The position numbers and the translations under genes are program-made. Below the pieces are notes generated by a model. That model had not been told where the DNA came from, made no database searches, and worked only from the letters and a program-made list of their open reading frames with translations. A stretch of 64,000 bases of DNA from DASRDR01 sp963812945 [NCBI: uncultured Candidatus Rokubacteria bacterium] (GTDB lineage Bacteria; Methylomirabilota; Methylomirabilia; Rokubacteriales), in NCBI GenBank assembly GCA_963812945.1, contig CAWEXD010000003.1:186001-250000 (forward strand), written 5' to 3'. This document shows, piece by piece, positions 1-7,559 of the stretch. Every line of letters begins with the position of its first letter. Positions within the stretch are counted from its first letter, which is position 1.

Positions 1-193
1 CCTGTTCGCCGGTGTGGCTGATGGAGACGACCGGCCAGCGTTCGTATCCTCTGAACTCGGAGAACGCGAGCCCACCCGGCACCTGCACGGTGTACTTGTC
101 CGGCCCGGTATCCTGCGCAGTGATGGCCCTGCCGCCCAAGACGGCGAGCACGACCGCAATGATCAGCGTCAGTAAGGACGGGATTCTCGTCAT
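1..193 (-). CDS. Cytochrome P460-like protein, N-terminal part (runs off window)
   Basis: The reading frame starts at ATG 193 (minus), preceded by an AGGAG ribosome site, and continues past base 1. The first ~27 residues are a typical signal peptide (a hydrophobic run ending near ITAQ), so the product is exported. The mature start, containing YTVQVPGGLAFSEFRGYERW, resembles the opening of cytochrome P460-type periplasmic haem proteins. The CxxCH haem site would lie outside the window, so the assignment rests on this short stretch only. A general small secreted protein of the same superfamily is the alternative. Confidence 0.55.
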   Translation of the reverse strand, partial: MTRIPSLLTLIIAVVLAVLGGRAITAQDTGPDKYTVQVPGGLAFSEFRGYERWPVVSISHTGEQ

Positions 194-310
194 GGTTCAC
201 TCCTAGCTGCTGCCGTATGCTGTGGATCAGCTCTTCGCAGTGGGTCGCCGCCCGACCGGACGGCGACCCGCTGACCTTTTTCCGCGGCAGGACCCTTCGA
301 GCCTTGACTC

Positions 311-772
311 CTAGCGGACGGGATCCAACACGACCACCGGGATCTCGCGTGCGGTCTTGCGCTGATAGTCGGCATAGGGTGGCCAGAATTTGAGTGCCTC
401 GTCCCAGAGCCGCGTCCTCTCCGCACCCGTGGCGGTCCGCGCCCGCGCCAGCATCTTCTTGGTCCCGACCTGAACCTCGACCACAGGGTCAGCCAGGATG
501 TTGCGGTACCATCCGGGATGTTGCGGGGCTCCGCCTTTGGAGGCCACCACGAAATAGCTGTCGCCGGCCTTCCCATAGAACAGCGGAAATACGAACTTCT
601 CTCCCGACTTCCGCCCCTTCGTCGTCAGCAGCATCGACGGAACGGTCATCTCCGGCCGACCAGGCTGCGTCATCGTGTACATGTGCCCGTCGGTGCCGCC
701 GCTCGAACGGTAGCGGTTGGCGTGTTCCACCATCCAATCCGGAAGATTCGGGGCGAGCTTGGCTTCGGCCAT
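311..772 (-). CDS. F420-type nitroreductase/deazaflavin-dependent oxidoreductase (DDN family)
   Basis: This 153-residue protein has the size of the family. It shows the two family landmarks: MLLTTKGRKSGE near residue 50 and GGAPQHPGWYRNILADP near residue 80, the latter being part of the deazaflavin-binding surface. Members use reduced coenzyme F420 (some bind other cofactors) to reduce quinones, nitro compounds or enones in the cytoplasm or at the membrane. ATG 772 is preceded by GAGGAGGAG, a strong ribosome site. It is monocistronic. The 290 bases upstream to 1062 hold no other gene. Which cofactor the host uses cannot be told from this window. Confidence 0.85.
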   Translation of the reverse strand: MAEAKLAPNLPDWMVEHANRYRSSGGTDGHMYTMTQPGRPEMTVPSMLLTTKGRKSGEKFVFPLFYGKAGDSYFVVASKGGAPQHPGWYRNILADPVVEVQVGTKKMLARARTATGAERTRLWDEALKFWPPYADYQRKTAREIPVVVLDPVR

Positions 773-1062
773 GACCTGATCTCCTCCTCTCCATCACCAT
801 GCCGTAGCAATGGCGCCTACTAGATCTATTACCACCTCCTCACGATTCAGACCACCGACACGAGTTCACTGACGGCGATGACGACCGCCGCGAGCTCGAG
901 CGAGCGCGGCGGCGGGCCACAATGTGGATTCTGACGGATCTACGATGTCGCGGGGACGGAGTTCGCGAGCGTCGGAGAAAAGCCGCTTGACCCCCGGTAT
1001 CGGGAGGCGCATTGCTTAGAGTGTTCATGCGCCACCGGCAACTCGTCAGAAAGGAGTCCCCC

Positions 1063-1493
1063 ATGAGCCACCGAGAGCCAGTGAGGCGCACCGCCGCTAC
1101 CCACACCACCGCTGATCGCGACGGCGCCTTCCGCCGCGCCCGGCCCAGCGTTCTTGCCGCCTTGGCAGCCACCGGTGCCTTCGGCCTCATCCTGCTGGCG
1201 GCCCCCGGCTACGGCCAAACCCCACCCCCAATGAGAAGAACGAGGCTCAAGGCCAGACGACCACAGCCGGGTTTCCCATGGTTCTCCAGACGCTCACCGT
1301 GCGCAAGGAAGGGGCCGTTCTGTTCGCGGACATCGCGGCGCCACCCATGAATCTTTTGGGGCCCGAACTGGTCCGCGATCTCGTCTCCCTCATTCGGCGA
1401 GCCGAGGCCGACGACGCCGTCCAGGTGCTCGTGTTCAGGAGCACGGACCCCGACTACTTCATTTCACACGTGTTGACTCTGAGAGGCCGGTGA
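1063..1493 (+). pseudogene. Secreted enoyl-CoA hydratase-like protein, frameshifted and 3'-truncated
   Basis: ATG 1063 follows a good AAAGGAG site and opens a ~45-residue signal peptide ending near AAPGYGQTP. Around 1219-1230, in a run rich in C, the frame is lost. In the other frame the natural continuation is readable: TPNEKNEAQGQTTTAGFP, then TLTVRKEGAVLFADIAAPPM and LGPELVRDLV, which is the start of an enoyl-CoA hydratase/isomerase (crotonase) fold. That frame ends after YFISHVLTLRGR, only ~70 residues in. The oxyanion-hole and C-terminal parts are missing, and the next gene begins 39 bases later. One indel plus a 3' deletion make it non-functional unless the indel is a sequencing error. 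Confidence 0.7.
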
Positions 1494-1531
1494 AGAGGCC
1501 TGCGATGTCTCTTTCAGGAGAACAGCGAGTC

Positions 1532-2104
1532 ATGATCAGAATAGCAATAGTTCTCGGTAGTACCCGCCCTGGTCGCAAGGCCGATGCCGTCGGTCATTGG
1601 GTTCTCGATATTGCCAAGAAACGAAGCGACGCCGAGTTCGAGCTTGTCGATATCAAGGACTTCAATCTTCCGCTACTCGACGAGCCCGTGCCGCCCTCTC
1701 TGGGACAGTACAGCCAGCCGCATACGAAGGCCTGGGCGGAGAAAATCGACTCCTTCGATGCCTTCGTGTTCGTAACGCCTGAGTACAACCACGGAACGTC
1801 CGGTGCGCTAAAGAACGCGATCGACTATCTGTACCGCGAATGGAACAACAAGGCTGCCGGATTTGTCGGATACGGCAGCGCGGGCGGAGTGCGAGCGGTG
1901 GAGCACCTGCGGCTGGTGATGGGCGAGTTGCAGGTCGCGGATGTGCGCGCACAGGTCATGCTATCGCTCCATACCGACTTTGAGAGCTTTGCGACCTTCA
2001 AACCGGCTAGCCGTCATGAGGCATCCGTCAACGCCATGCTGGATCAGGTCATCACCTGGGGCAGAGCGTTGAAGAGTGTGCGTATGGACAAGCAGGCGCC
2101 GTAG
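1532..2104 (+). CDS. NADPH-dependent FMN reductase family protein
   Basis: This 190-residue flavodoxin-like protein has the phosphate-binding loop LGSTRPGRKAD near residue 8 and the family motif PEYNHGTSGALKNAID near residue 85. Members reduce FMN, quinones or azo dyes with NAD(P)H as soluble dimers. ATG 1532 is chosen over an in-frame ATG at 1490 because homology starts at MIRIAIVLGS and CAGGAG sits 11 bases upstream. The gene lies just after the truncated enoyl-CoA hydratase remnant, which probably lost its 3' half in the event that brought the two together. It appears intact. Confidence 0.88.
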   Translation: MIRIAIVLGSTRPGRKADAVGHWVLDIAKKRSDAEFELVDIKDFNLPLLDEPVPPSLGQYSQPHTKAWAEKIDSFDAFVFVTPEYNHGTSGALKNAIDYLYREWNNKAAGFVGYGSAGGVRAVEHLRLVMGELQVADVRAQVMLSLHTDFESFATFKPASRHEASVNAMLDQVITWGRALKSVRMDKQAP

Positions 2105-2161
2105 ACCCCGCCGCGGGGATTCATCGCCTCGCGTGCCGTCCCGCGCGGCCGTCCACACATC

Positions 2162-3124
2162 CTACCGCTCGGCGTCAGCAACGGGCACGAGGGAGAGGCG
2201 TTCCAGTGGAAGGCCGAGCTCGCGCCAGCCGTCGAGTCCGCCAGCCAACGGACGGATCCGCGCGATACCTCGACGCTTGAGCAGGAGCGCCACCCGGGCG
2301 CTCGTCGCCTCGTTCGGTCAACTGCAGTAGAGAATCACGTCGCGGTCTCGAGGAAGCGCCACCCGGCCTTGCTCGACGTCATCGACGGCAAGACGGATGG
2401 CACCCGGCAGCGCATAGGGTGTGAGTCCCACATCGACGACGCTGCGGAGATCGACGATGAGCGGCTTCTCTCCGGCCGCGAGTTGACCTTGAAGCTCATC
2501 GGGCGAGATTCGGGCGATTCGCAGGCTGCGGAGGAAGCGCTGACGCTGGATCCACTTGACGATGACGTATCCGACGATGATCAGACCGAGCGTCACGGCC
2601 ACGGCCGCGCCAAGCTGACCGGCCTGGCTGACCACCCGCTCGACGGCCTGTCCGGCTGCGTAGCCCAGGACCATCCAGGCGCCGACCCAGAAGAAAGCTC
2701 CGAGCGCGGTATAGAGGGAGAATCGGACCACCCCGACGCCGACCATGCCAGCGAGCGGCGGTCCCACCGTGCCAAGGCCGGGAATGAACTTGGCGAACAG
2801 GAGAAACCGGACCCCGTGACGAAGGAAGACCTCCTCCGTTCGGCGGACGCACGAATCCGGCTCGAGGGAGACGCGGCAGAGCAAGCCGAGCACCCGGGCG
2901 CCGCGCGATCGACCAATGGCATACCAGACGAGATCGGCCACCAGCGTTGCCAGGACGCCGAGACCCACCGCGCCGGGCAGGCTCAGGCGTCCTGTGGCGG
3001 CCAGCCCGCCGGCCGCCATCAGGACCGGTGAGGCTGGAATGGGCACACCCAGTTGGTCCGCGAGCACGTACAGGAAGAGCAGGATCTCTCCGTGCTCGGC
3101 GACGACAGCCAGAACTTCGCTCAC
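2162..3124 (-). CDS. DedA (VTT) membrane protein fused to a rhodanese domain, with in-frame TGA: candidate selenoprotein
   Basis: GTG 3124 opens a DedA/SNARE-associated (VTT) region. A re-entrant segment with the FAKFIPGLGTVGPPLAG motif lies near residues 108-125, followed by membrane helices to ~195. A rhodanese domain starts at ~205 (ISPDELQGQLAAGEKPLIVD). The frame reaches VILYCS (Cys267, aligned with the rhodanese catalytic Cys) and then TGA at 2320-2318. It continues without a shift for 51 codons to TAG at 2162: PNEATSARVALLLKRRG and then RPLAGGLDGWRELGLP, the standard rhodanese end. Relatives, as I know them, have Cys at the TGA position (YCSCPNEA). The product would be 320 residues with Sec269. 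The alternative is a simple nonsense mutation. DedA proteins act in membrane lipid or ion homeostasis; the rhodanese part would handle sulfane sulfur or redox chemistry. Confidence 0.75.
2285..2303 (-). promoter_or_regulatory. SECIS-like stem-loop downstream of the in-frame TGA
   Basis: On the minus-strand message the sequence GAGCGCC-CGGGT-GGCGCTC forms a perfect 7-bp stem with a 5-base loop. Its loop starts 21 bases after the TGA. The published bacterial SECIS consensus asks for a short stem, a small apical loop with a G among the first two bases and a 16-37 base spacing; all three hold here. The sequence also encodes TSARVAL, so the coding constraint of a G+C-rich gene could produce it by chance. 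Confidence 0.5.
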
Positions 3125-4207
3125 GGGCGTAGCCTCGACGCCAGGCCACTTCGACGGATTGGTGACCGCGGGAGTCGGCTCATTGCGCCCCGTACACCTT
3201 TCCCCGATACCGGCGGCATCAGCAGATCCCGGCCCGTCGCACTATCCTGATCGCGAGCGCGCGGAAGTCAATGCCCACGCACACTACCTTGTGTCCCCAC
3301 GGGGCTGGTTGCGTCCAGTCGGCAATGTCGGGGCTACGCCGTGTAGCTCGCGCGACACAGTCCGTGGAGCGCGGGAGCAAGAGGATGGCCACATCCACGG
3401 GCCGCCGCCCATGGCGGCCTACGGTCGCGACGTCGCGAACTGAACTTCTGGTTTGAGTCGCGCCTCCGCGGCCATCCGAATCGGGATTCGACCTAGGCCG
3501 AAGAGGACTCGAAATCGGAGTCGTCAGTCCGCACGGAGGGAGTGAATGCGCCTGTCGGCGACTCCGGGTCGAGGTCTTGGCAACCCTCCTCAAACTCGGG
3601 GCCGAAAAGGCTAGTGAAATCAAGTGGTGGCTCCAACGGGATTCGCACCCGTGTTTGAACCGCGATCACGCTTTCGCCAAAGATCTCGCCACGTTGCAGG
3701 CTGTTCAGCCTGACAAATGGTACGGGACTCAAACCTCAGCATGCTAGAGGATCGGACAAGGTACGGGCAAAGTCACACACGAACACCTTACATTCAAATA
3801 GTTTCCTGGCACCCCGGGCATCTGAAATCCCGGGTGCATTCCGCCCGCTCGCAAGGGGATGTCCGATGAGCGTCCCTGGCGTGGCATTGGCGTGAGCGTC
3901 TCGGGAGTTGAAACCGGCCCTCTGCGTCAAAGAAGGGACAGCGCTCATGGTGAAAGGCGTTCCAAAGGAGGCCCGCTATCCTCGTGGTGGTCGCATCCGG
4001 CCGCTCACTCGCGCGGGCTGCCACGGGAGAAGCATGAGGTGCGGCGCAGCGTCCGAGCGCTGAAGATTTTGATCGAAGCGCCGCGGAACACCGTCGTCCA
4101 TCCAGAACCCGAGGTAGGGTTCCTCGATTCCCGCCACTCGATGAAGAATGAAGGAAAGTGCACACACTTTCGGACGAACTCCGCGACGAGGTAGGGCCGA
4201 AACGAAG
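3125..4207. other. Gene-poor stretch with a tRNA-3'-like fragment
   Basis: No convincing coding gene is seen in this ~1.1 kb. Open frames here have no recognisable domain and unlike codon use. The only structures are the tRNA-like sequence at 3627-3656 and the hairpin at 4208 that ends the stretch. Base composition around 3700-3830 and 4040-4190 is visibly less G+C rich than the flanks, as expected for acquired DNA. Confidence 0.5.
3627..3656 (-). repeat. tRNA 3'-end-like repeat, copy 1 (possible att remnant)
   Basis: Read on the minus strand, this sequence looks like the T-arm and acceptor end of a tRNA: ACGGGTGCGAATCCCGT, then TGGAGCCACCA. No matching 5' acceptor strand or anticodon arm lies within 90 bases, so it is not a tRNA gene. 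A second copy in the same orientation is at 6806-6836 (26 of 30 aligned bases, one indel). Integrative elements often leave such tRNA 3'-end copies as attL/attR. Confidence 0.45.
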
Positions 4208-4237
4208 GGCCGGCGGGTCAACTGCCGGCCTTTGTTT
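4208..4237 (+). terminator. Intrinsic terminator, plus strand
   Basis: GGCCGGC (4208-4214) pairs with GCCGGCC (4224-4230) around a 9-base loop and is followed by TTTGTTT. The T-rich side is on the plus strand, yet no plus-strand gene has been recognised in the preceding 2 kb. Confidence 0.65.
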
Positions 4238-4279
4238 CATGTCTGCTGGTTCGAGCGGAGTTAGTCCGGACTAGCCGCG

Positions 4280-4678
4280 CTAAACTCCGAAATCTTCCAC
4301 CACCTTCCAGCTTCCGTCCGCCTGCTTCCTGAAGACGGTCAAGTAGGTGCCCGCGCCATTCTCCGCCTGTTTGGTCTGCGGGTTCGTAAAAGTGATCTTG
4401 AACGTGCCGCGGCGGTAGGCCAGGTCACCCGAGCCGGCGACCTCGGTCTTCTCGTTTGAGAGACTCATCTTGAAGTTGAGATCCTCAGTATCGTCCCTGA
4501 TGGCCTTGGACACCGCCCGGCCGTCCTTGGCCGCCGGGCGGCCGGGCGTGGCGATCACCGCGTCCGGCGCGTAATAAGAGTTCACCTTCGCCGAATCCTT
4601 CGCCAGGAGTGCGGCCAGAATCTCCTGCGCCGTGCGGTTGACCGCGTCCGTCGCCGGTTCGTTGGGATTGGTGGTCAT
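4280..4678 (-). CDS. DUF4440/SnoaL-like NTF2-fold protein
   Basis: This 132-residue cytoplasmic protein has the pattern of NTF2-like DUF4440 proteins: an N-terminal helix with AQEILAALLAKDSAKV, then YYAPDAVIATPGRP, a TFTNPQTKQ strand and the ending GSWKVVEDFG. Such proteins form small cone-shaped dimers that bind hydrophobic ligands or act as ketosteroid-isomerase-like enzymes, and the ligand cannot be predicted here. It is the last intact gene of a minus-strand group. That group lies between two tRNA-like repeats and begins with the MarR gene at 6683. It is separated from the pirin remnant by ~70 bases. Confidence 0.8.
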   Translation of the reverse strand: MTTNPNEPATDAVNRTAQEILAALLAKDSAKVNSYYAPDAVIATPGRPAAKDGRAVSKAIRDDTEDLNFKMSLSNEKTEVAGSGDLAYRRGTFKITFTNPQTKQAENGAGTYLTVFRKQADGSWKVVEDFGV

Positions 4679-4747
4679 GTCGATTGCCTCCGTTGGTTTG
4701 ATTGGTTCTCCCGAATGCCGGTGCGCTGCGGCCGCGGCGGAAGGCGC

Positions 4748-5212
4748 CTAGGAAGGATTAACGCCACCTCCGCGAAACGGCCGGCCAGGTCCGGCCTCCC
4801 CCCGGAGCCTGCCCCGGCCGCCGGGGCGGATCGCCTCGGAGGGCGAGGCGGGCGGCGACCTCGCGAGCGCCGGCTGACTCCGCGTCATCCGCGCTTGCAT
4901 GCATTCGACGCTGCCTTCCTCGAGGTGGCCTGACTTGCCCGTGGAGTCTTCGTAGTCGAGGCCCCCTTGCATCAACGTCGTATGCGTCGAGATTCCCGAG
5001 TGTGGATGCCTCGGGAGCTCGGGGAAGTCGACGATGTCGAGCAAGAAGTGATCGCGAAACACGAAGGGCTTCACACGCTCACCAAGATCTCCGGAGCTCA
5101 TGAGGCGCGTGATGCCGCCGTGCGGGTGGCCGGAGGTGCGGTGGACAATGCGACGCGCCGATCGGGTGGTGCGAGCGGGCAACGAAGAAGTGGTGTCGAT
5201 CTCGGGCGTCAT
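4748..5212 (-). pseudogene. Pirin family protein, C-terminally truncated
   Basis: ATG 5212 follows CAGGAG at good spacing. Residues ~15-100 are a clear pirin N-terminal cupin: VKPFVFRDHFLLDIVDFPEL, RHPHSGISTHTTLMQGG, then DSTGKSGHLEEGSVECMQA, including the metal-ligand HPHSG histidines. After MQA the homology stops abruptly near base 4905, and ~50 unrelated Arg/Pro/Ser-rich residues follow before the stop. Pirins are ~230-290 residues, so half of the first cupin and all of the second are lost. Pirins act as quercetinases or redox-sensing cofactors; this copy is probably dead. Confidence 0.75.
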
Positions 5213-5269
5213 GCGCGCTCCTGTTTGCGTGTGTGCGATTTTCTCTTCGATCACGGGAGCTCGACGTCG

Positions 5270-6115
5270 CTACTGCAGCGTCGGCATCAGGACCTCGCGC
5301 GCGAAGGTGTCGAAGCTGCGCGCCTTCTTGCCGGTAATCTTCTCGACGAGCCTGCTCGTGTAATCGCCCCAGTTCGCGGCGTAGGCCGCGCTGTAGTCGT
5401 GCATCGTCCGGTCGACCCAGGGCGCCGCCGGCTCGACCGCCGCGAGCGGAAGGGGCACGTAAGTGATCTCCTTGCGGAGCACTTTGGTGAGCGTCGCCGC
5501 CATCTCGGCGAACGTCAGCGACTCTGGACCTGTGATCTCGTACGTACCGAAGTCCCACGAGCTGTCGAGCACCACGCGAGTCGCCACGTCGGCGATGTCC
5601 CGAGTGTCGACCAAGCCGAGGCGTCCCTCGCCCATGCTCATCGCGATCTTGCCCTCGCGTGCGATCGACGCGCGCTGCCAGAGCAAGTTCTGCATGAAAT
5701 AATGCGGGCGAAGGACGACGTACGGGTTCTGCAGGTCGCGGATCGCGTCGTCGGTCTGACCGTGTAGCCGGGTGTTCGGCGTCGGGCCGCTCACCGACGC
5801 TTTCAGCGCCGAGATCCGCACGATGCGCAGCTTGGGATTCCGCTTCGCGATGTCGAGGAAGTCGCGGGCCTGAGTCCACGCGTCCGGGCCAGGGGGCGTG
5901 AGGAACAGCACCGTCGAGACGCCGTCGAGCGCCTTTTCGAGCGATGCCTTGTCGCCGTAGTCGCCGATGATGGTCTCCGAGCCGAGTGCCTTGATTGGAG
6001 CCGCCTTCGCCGCGTCGTGCACCATTGCGCGTACGTCGGCGCGAGCGCGGACAAGCTGCGGGACGATGTCGGTTGCGATTTTCCCGGTAGCACCGGTGAC
6101 GAGAATCTTGGTCAT
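5270..6115 (-). CDS. NmrA-type NAD(P)-binding SDR protein
   Basis: This 281-residue atypical short-chain dehydrogenase has the Rossmann motif TGATGKIATDIV at residues 7-18 and the NmrA-like middle LRPHYFMQNLLW. The ending fits the family of NAD(P)H-binding azoreductase/NmrA proteins, which sense or use NADP(H) and quinones. ATG 6115 is preferred to an in-frame ATG at 6160 because AAAGGAA lies just upstream and homology begins at MTKILVTGATG. The gene follows the MarR gene by ~85 bases on the same strand and probably shares its promoter, so it is the likely regulated target. Confidence 0.85.
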   Translation of the reverse strand: MTKILVTGATGKIATDIVPQLVRARADVRAMVHDAAKAAPIKALGSETIIGDYGDKASLEKALDGVSTVLFLTPPGPDAWTQARDFLDIAKRNPKLRIVRISALKASVSGPTPNTRLHGQTDDAIRDLQNPYVVLRPHYFMQNLLWQRASIAREGKIAMSMGEGRLGLVDTRDIADVATRVVLDSSWDFGTYEITGPESLTFAEMAATLTKVLRKEITYVPLPLAAVEPAAPWVDRTMHDYSAAYAANWGDYTSRLVEKITGKKARSFDTFAREVLMPTLQ

Positions 6116-6200
6116 CTGCTGTTCCTTTGGCGCATGCGGCGCCAGATAGTGTGGGTTCATGCGCTACGGCGCGGACTGACTCCGACGGGCGAACATGTCT

Positions 6201-6683
6201 CTAACCCTCTCGTTGTGCGGCTGATGCTCGCGCTCCGACAGACATGCCGAGCTTCTTGAGGAGCTCGATGAGCGTGAGGCGCTCGGCCCTCGAGAGCCCG
6301 CTCGCTGCCGAATCCATCGCTTCCTTGTGACTCGCGAAGAACTTGACCGCTTGCTGTTCGCCTGCTTCCGTCAACCGAACGATGCGAGCCCTTCTGTCAG
6401 TGGGGTGGGCCTCGCGGGTGACGAGGCTCAGCGACTCGAGTCGATCCACGGCCGTGGTGATGGCGCCGCTCGTGAGCTCGACTCGACGCCCAATCTCGTT
6501 CACAGGCTGCGGCCCTTTGTGAAGAAGCATCTCCAAGACCGCGAAGTCAGAGAGGCCGACGTCTGACGACTCGATGCTGCGGGTCGCCTCGCGCTGAAGC
6601 GTCCGATGCGCCTTCATCATGACGAGCCAGAGGTGCGTGCCCGACGCGTCGGCCGCCGCCTTCTTTGGTGGTGTGCGTTTCAT
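6201..6683 (-). CDS. MarR family transcriptional regulator
   Basis: This 160-residue protein has the MarR winged-helix core: VNEIGRRVELTSGAITTAVD (recognition helix) and the wing LVTREAHPTDRRARIVRLTE. It is flanked by dimerisation helices. ATG 6683 is taken over the upstream in-frame start at 6719 because the latter would lie inside the promoter. The gene sits directly downstream of a 20-base operator-like palindrome overlapping its own -10 box, which predicts autorepression. It heads the minus-strand group MarR-SDR-pirin(remnant)-DUF4440. Ligands of such regulators are commonly phenolics or oxidants; the ligand here is unknown. Confidence 0.88.
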   Translation of the reverse strand: MKRTPPKKAAADASGTHLWLVMMKAHRTLQREATRSIESSDVGLSDFAVLEMLLHKGPQPVNEIGRRVELTSGAITTAVDRLESLSLVTREAHPTDRRARIVRLTEAGEQQAVKFFASHKEAMDSAASGLSRAERLTLIELLKKLGMSVGARASAAQREG

Positions 6684-6689
6684 CTGTAT

Positions 6690-6719
6690 GTATCTTAACG
6701 TAAAGATACTTCTCGTCAA
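6690..6719 (-). promoter_or_regulatory. Sigma-70 promoter with MarR-type operator
   Basis: On the minus strand TTGACG (6719-6714), a 16-base spacer and TAAGAT (6697-6692) form a promoter for the MarR gene. The palindrome GTATCTT-N6-AAGATAC (6690-6709) covers the -10 box. It resembles TATCTT...AAGATA operators known for other MarR proteins, so a bound dimer would block polymerase. Confidence 0.65.
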
Positions 6720-6805
6720 GCCATATCGCGAGGCGCTAGGACCGGTGCGCGGTTGTTTCGTCTCGGCCTCGTGGAGCGCCGTCAGCTTCGTCGCCGCGGA
6801 GCCTA

Positions 6806-6836
6806 GTGGTCTCCAACGAAATGCGAACCCGTGTTT
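6806..6836 (-). repeat. tRNA 3'-end-like repeat, copy 2
   Basis: This is a direct, partly degraded copy of the sequence at 3627-3656. On the minus strand it reads ACACGGGTTCGCATTTCGT and then TGGAGACCACTA. Its T-stem pairing is broken. Together the two copies bracket 3.2 kb that contains the DUF4440, pirin, SDR and MarR genes. Confidence 0.45.
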
Positions 6837-7559
6837 CAGCCTTGAGAGGGCCTCGCGCCCTCTTACGCGGATTCGCTTGTCTGAACCTTCGCAAGCCCAC
6901 GAAAACCTTGTTGGAAGCGGCCTTCGGCACAGTGATTGGCCTCACGATCCCGAAAACTGTGCGAGTGCCTTCGAGCGCCCTCGAGAGCCCCCGAGCGCCC
7001 ATCGCAATGGCAACAAAAGTGGCAACGAGGCCAACCTCATCGTGAGCTCAGCGCGAGCCGCCGTGGCGAGGCGGGTTCACGGCCCTGCTCGTGGACCTGC
7101 TGGAGTAACTCGAGTGATCGGCGCCCCCTTGTGCCCCCCACGGCAGCCGCCGCTGGTCTAGCACGGCGTACTGGCTCCCATGCCGGATGGCGCGCGGTGA
7201 TCGTGCCGGCGGCCTCAGGTGACGCAGGGCGGGCACCGGAACCGCCACCGGGGCCGGGCCTGCTGTCATGGGCCACGTTGCTGCGCCGCGTGTTCGCGAT
7301 CGAGCTTTCTCGTCTGTCCCCGCTACGCCGGCCCGCGCCGGACTCTGGGCACGGCGACCGAGCCCCACGCCGTGCGCCGCGTACTCGTCGCGCTTGGACT
7401 AGTCGCGAACCCGTCGTCGGGCCGACCCATCCCCTCGACCTGACCCCCGCGCTCGATCACGCCTCGGCACCGCGGTCCCCGTCTGCCTGCTGACCCGGAG
7501 GAGCGGGCTCCGGGCCTCTCCGACCTCCCGCCGCACTTGCTAGACCCGCCAGCGACGCG
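6837..7559. other. Non-coding or unrecognised stretch
   Basis: No supported gene in ~720 bases. The open frames are Arg/Pro/Ala-rich artefacts of high G+C, with no motif, ribosome site or domain. A long hairpin-like AGAGGGC/GCCCTCT element near 6845-6865 may be part of the tRNA-like remnant. Confidence 0.4.

Noticed and set aside
2369-3031. 220-codon plus-strand frame opposite the DedA-rhodanese gene
   Set aside because: Asp/Glu/Gly/His-rich antisense shadow.
3627-3720. A tRNA gene
   Set aside because: Only the T-arm and acceptor 3' side are tRNA-like; no paired 5' strand, anticodon arm or D-arm could be folded.
4967-5767. Plus-strand frame over the pirin remnant and SDR gene
   Set aside because: Antisense to two recognisable genes and without any domain.
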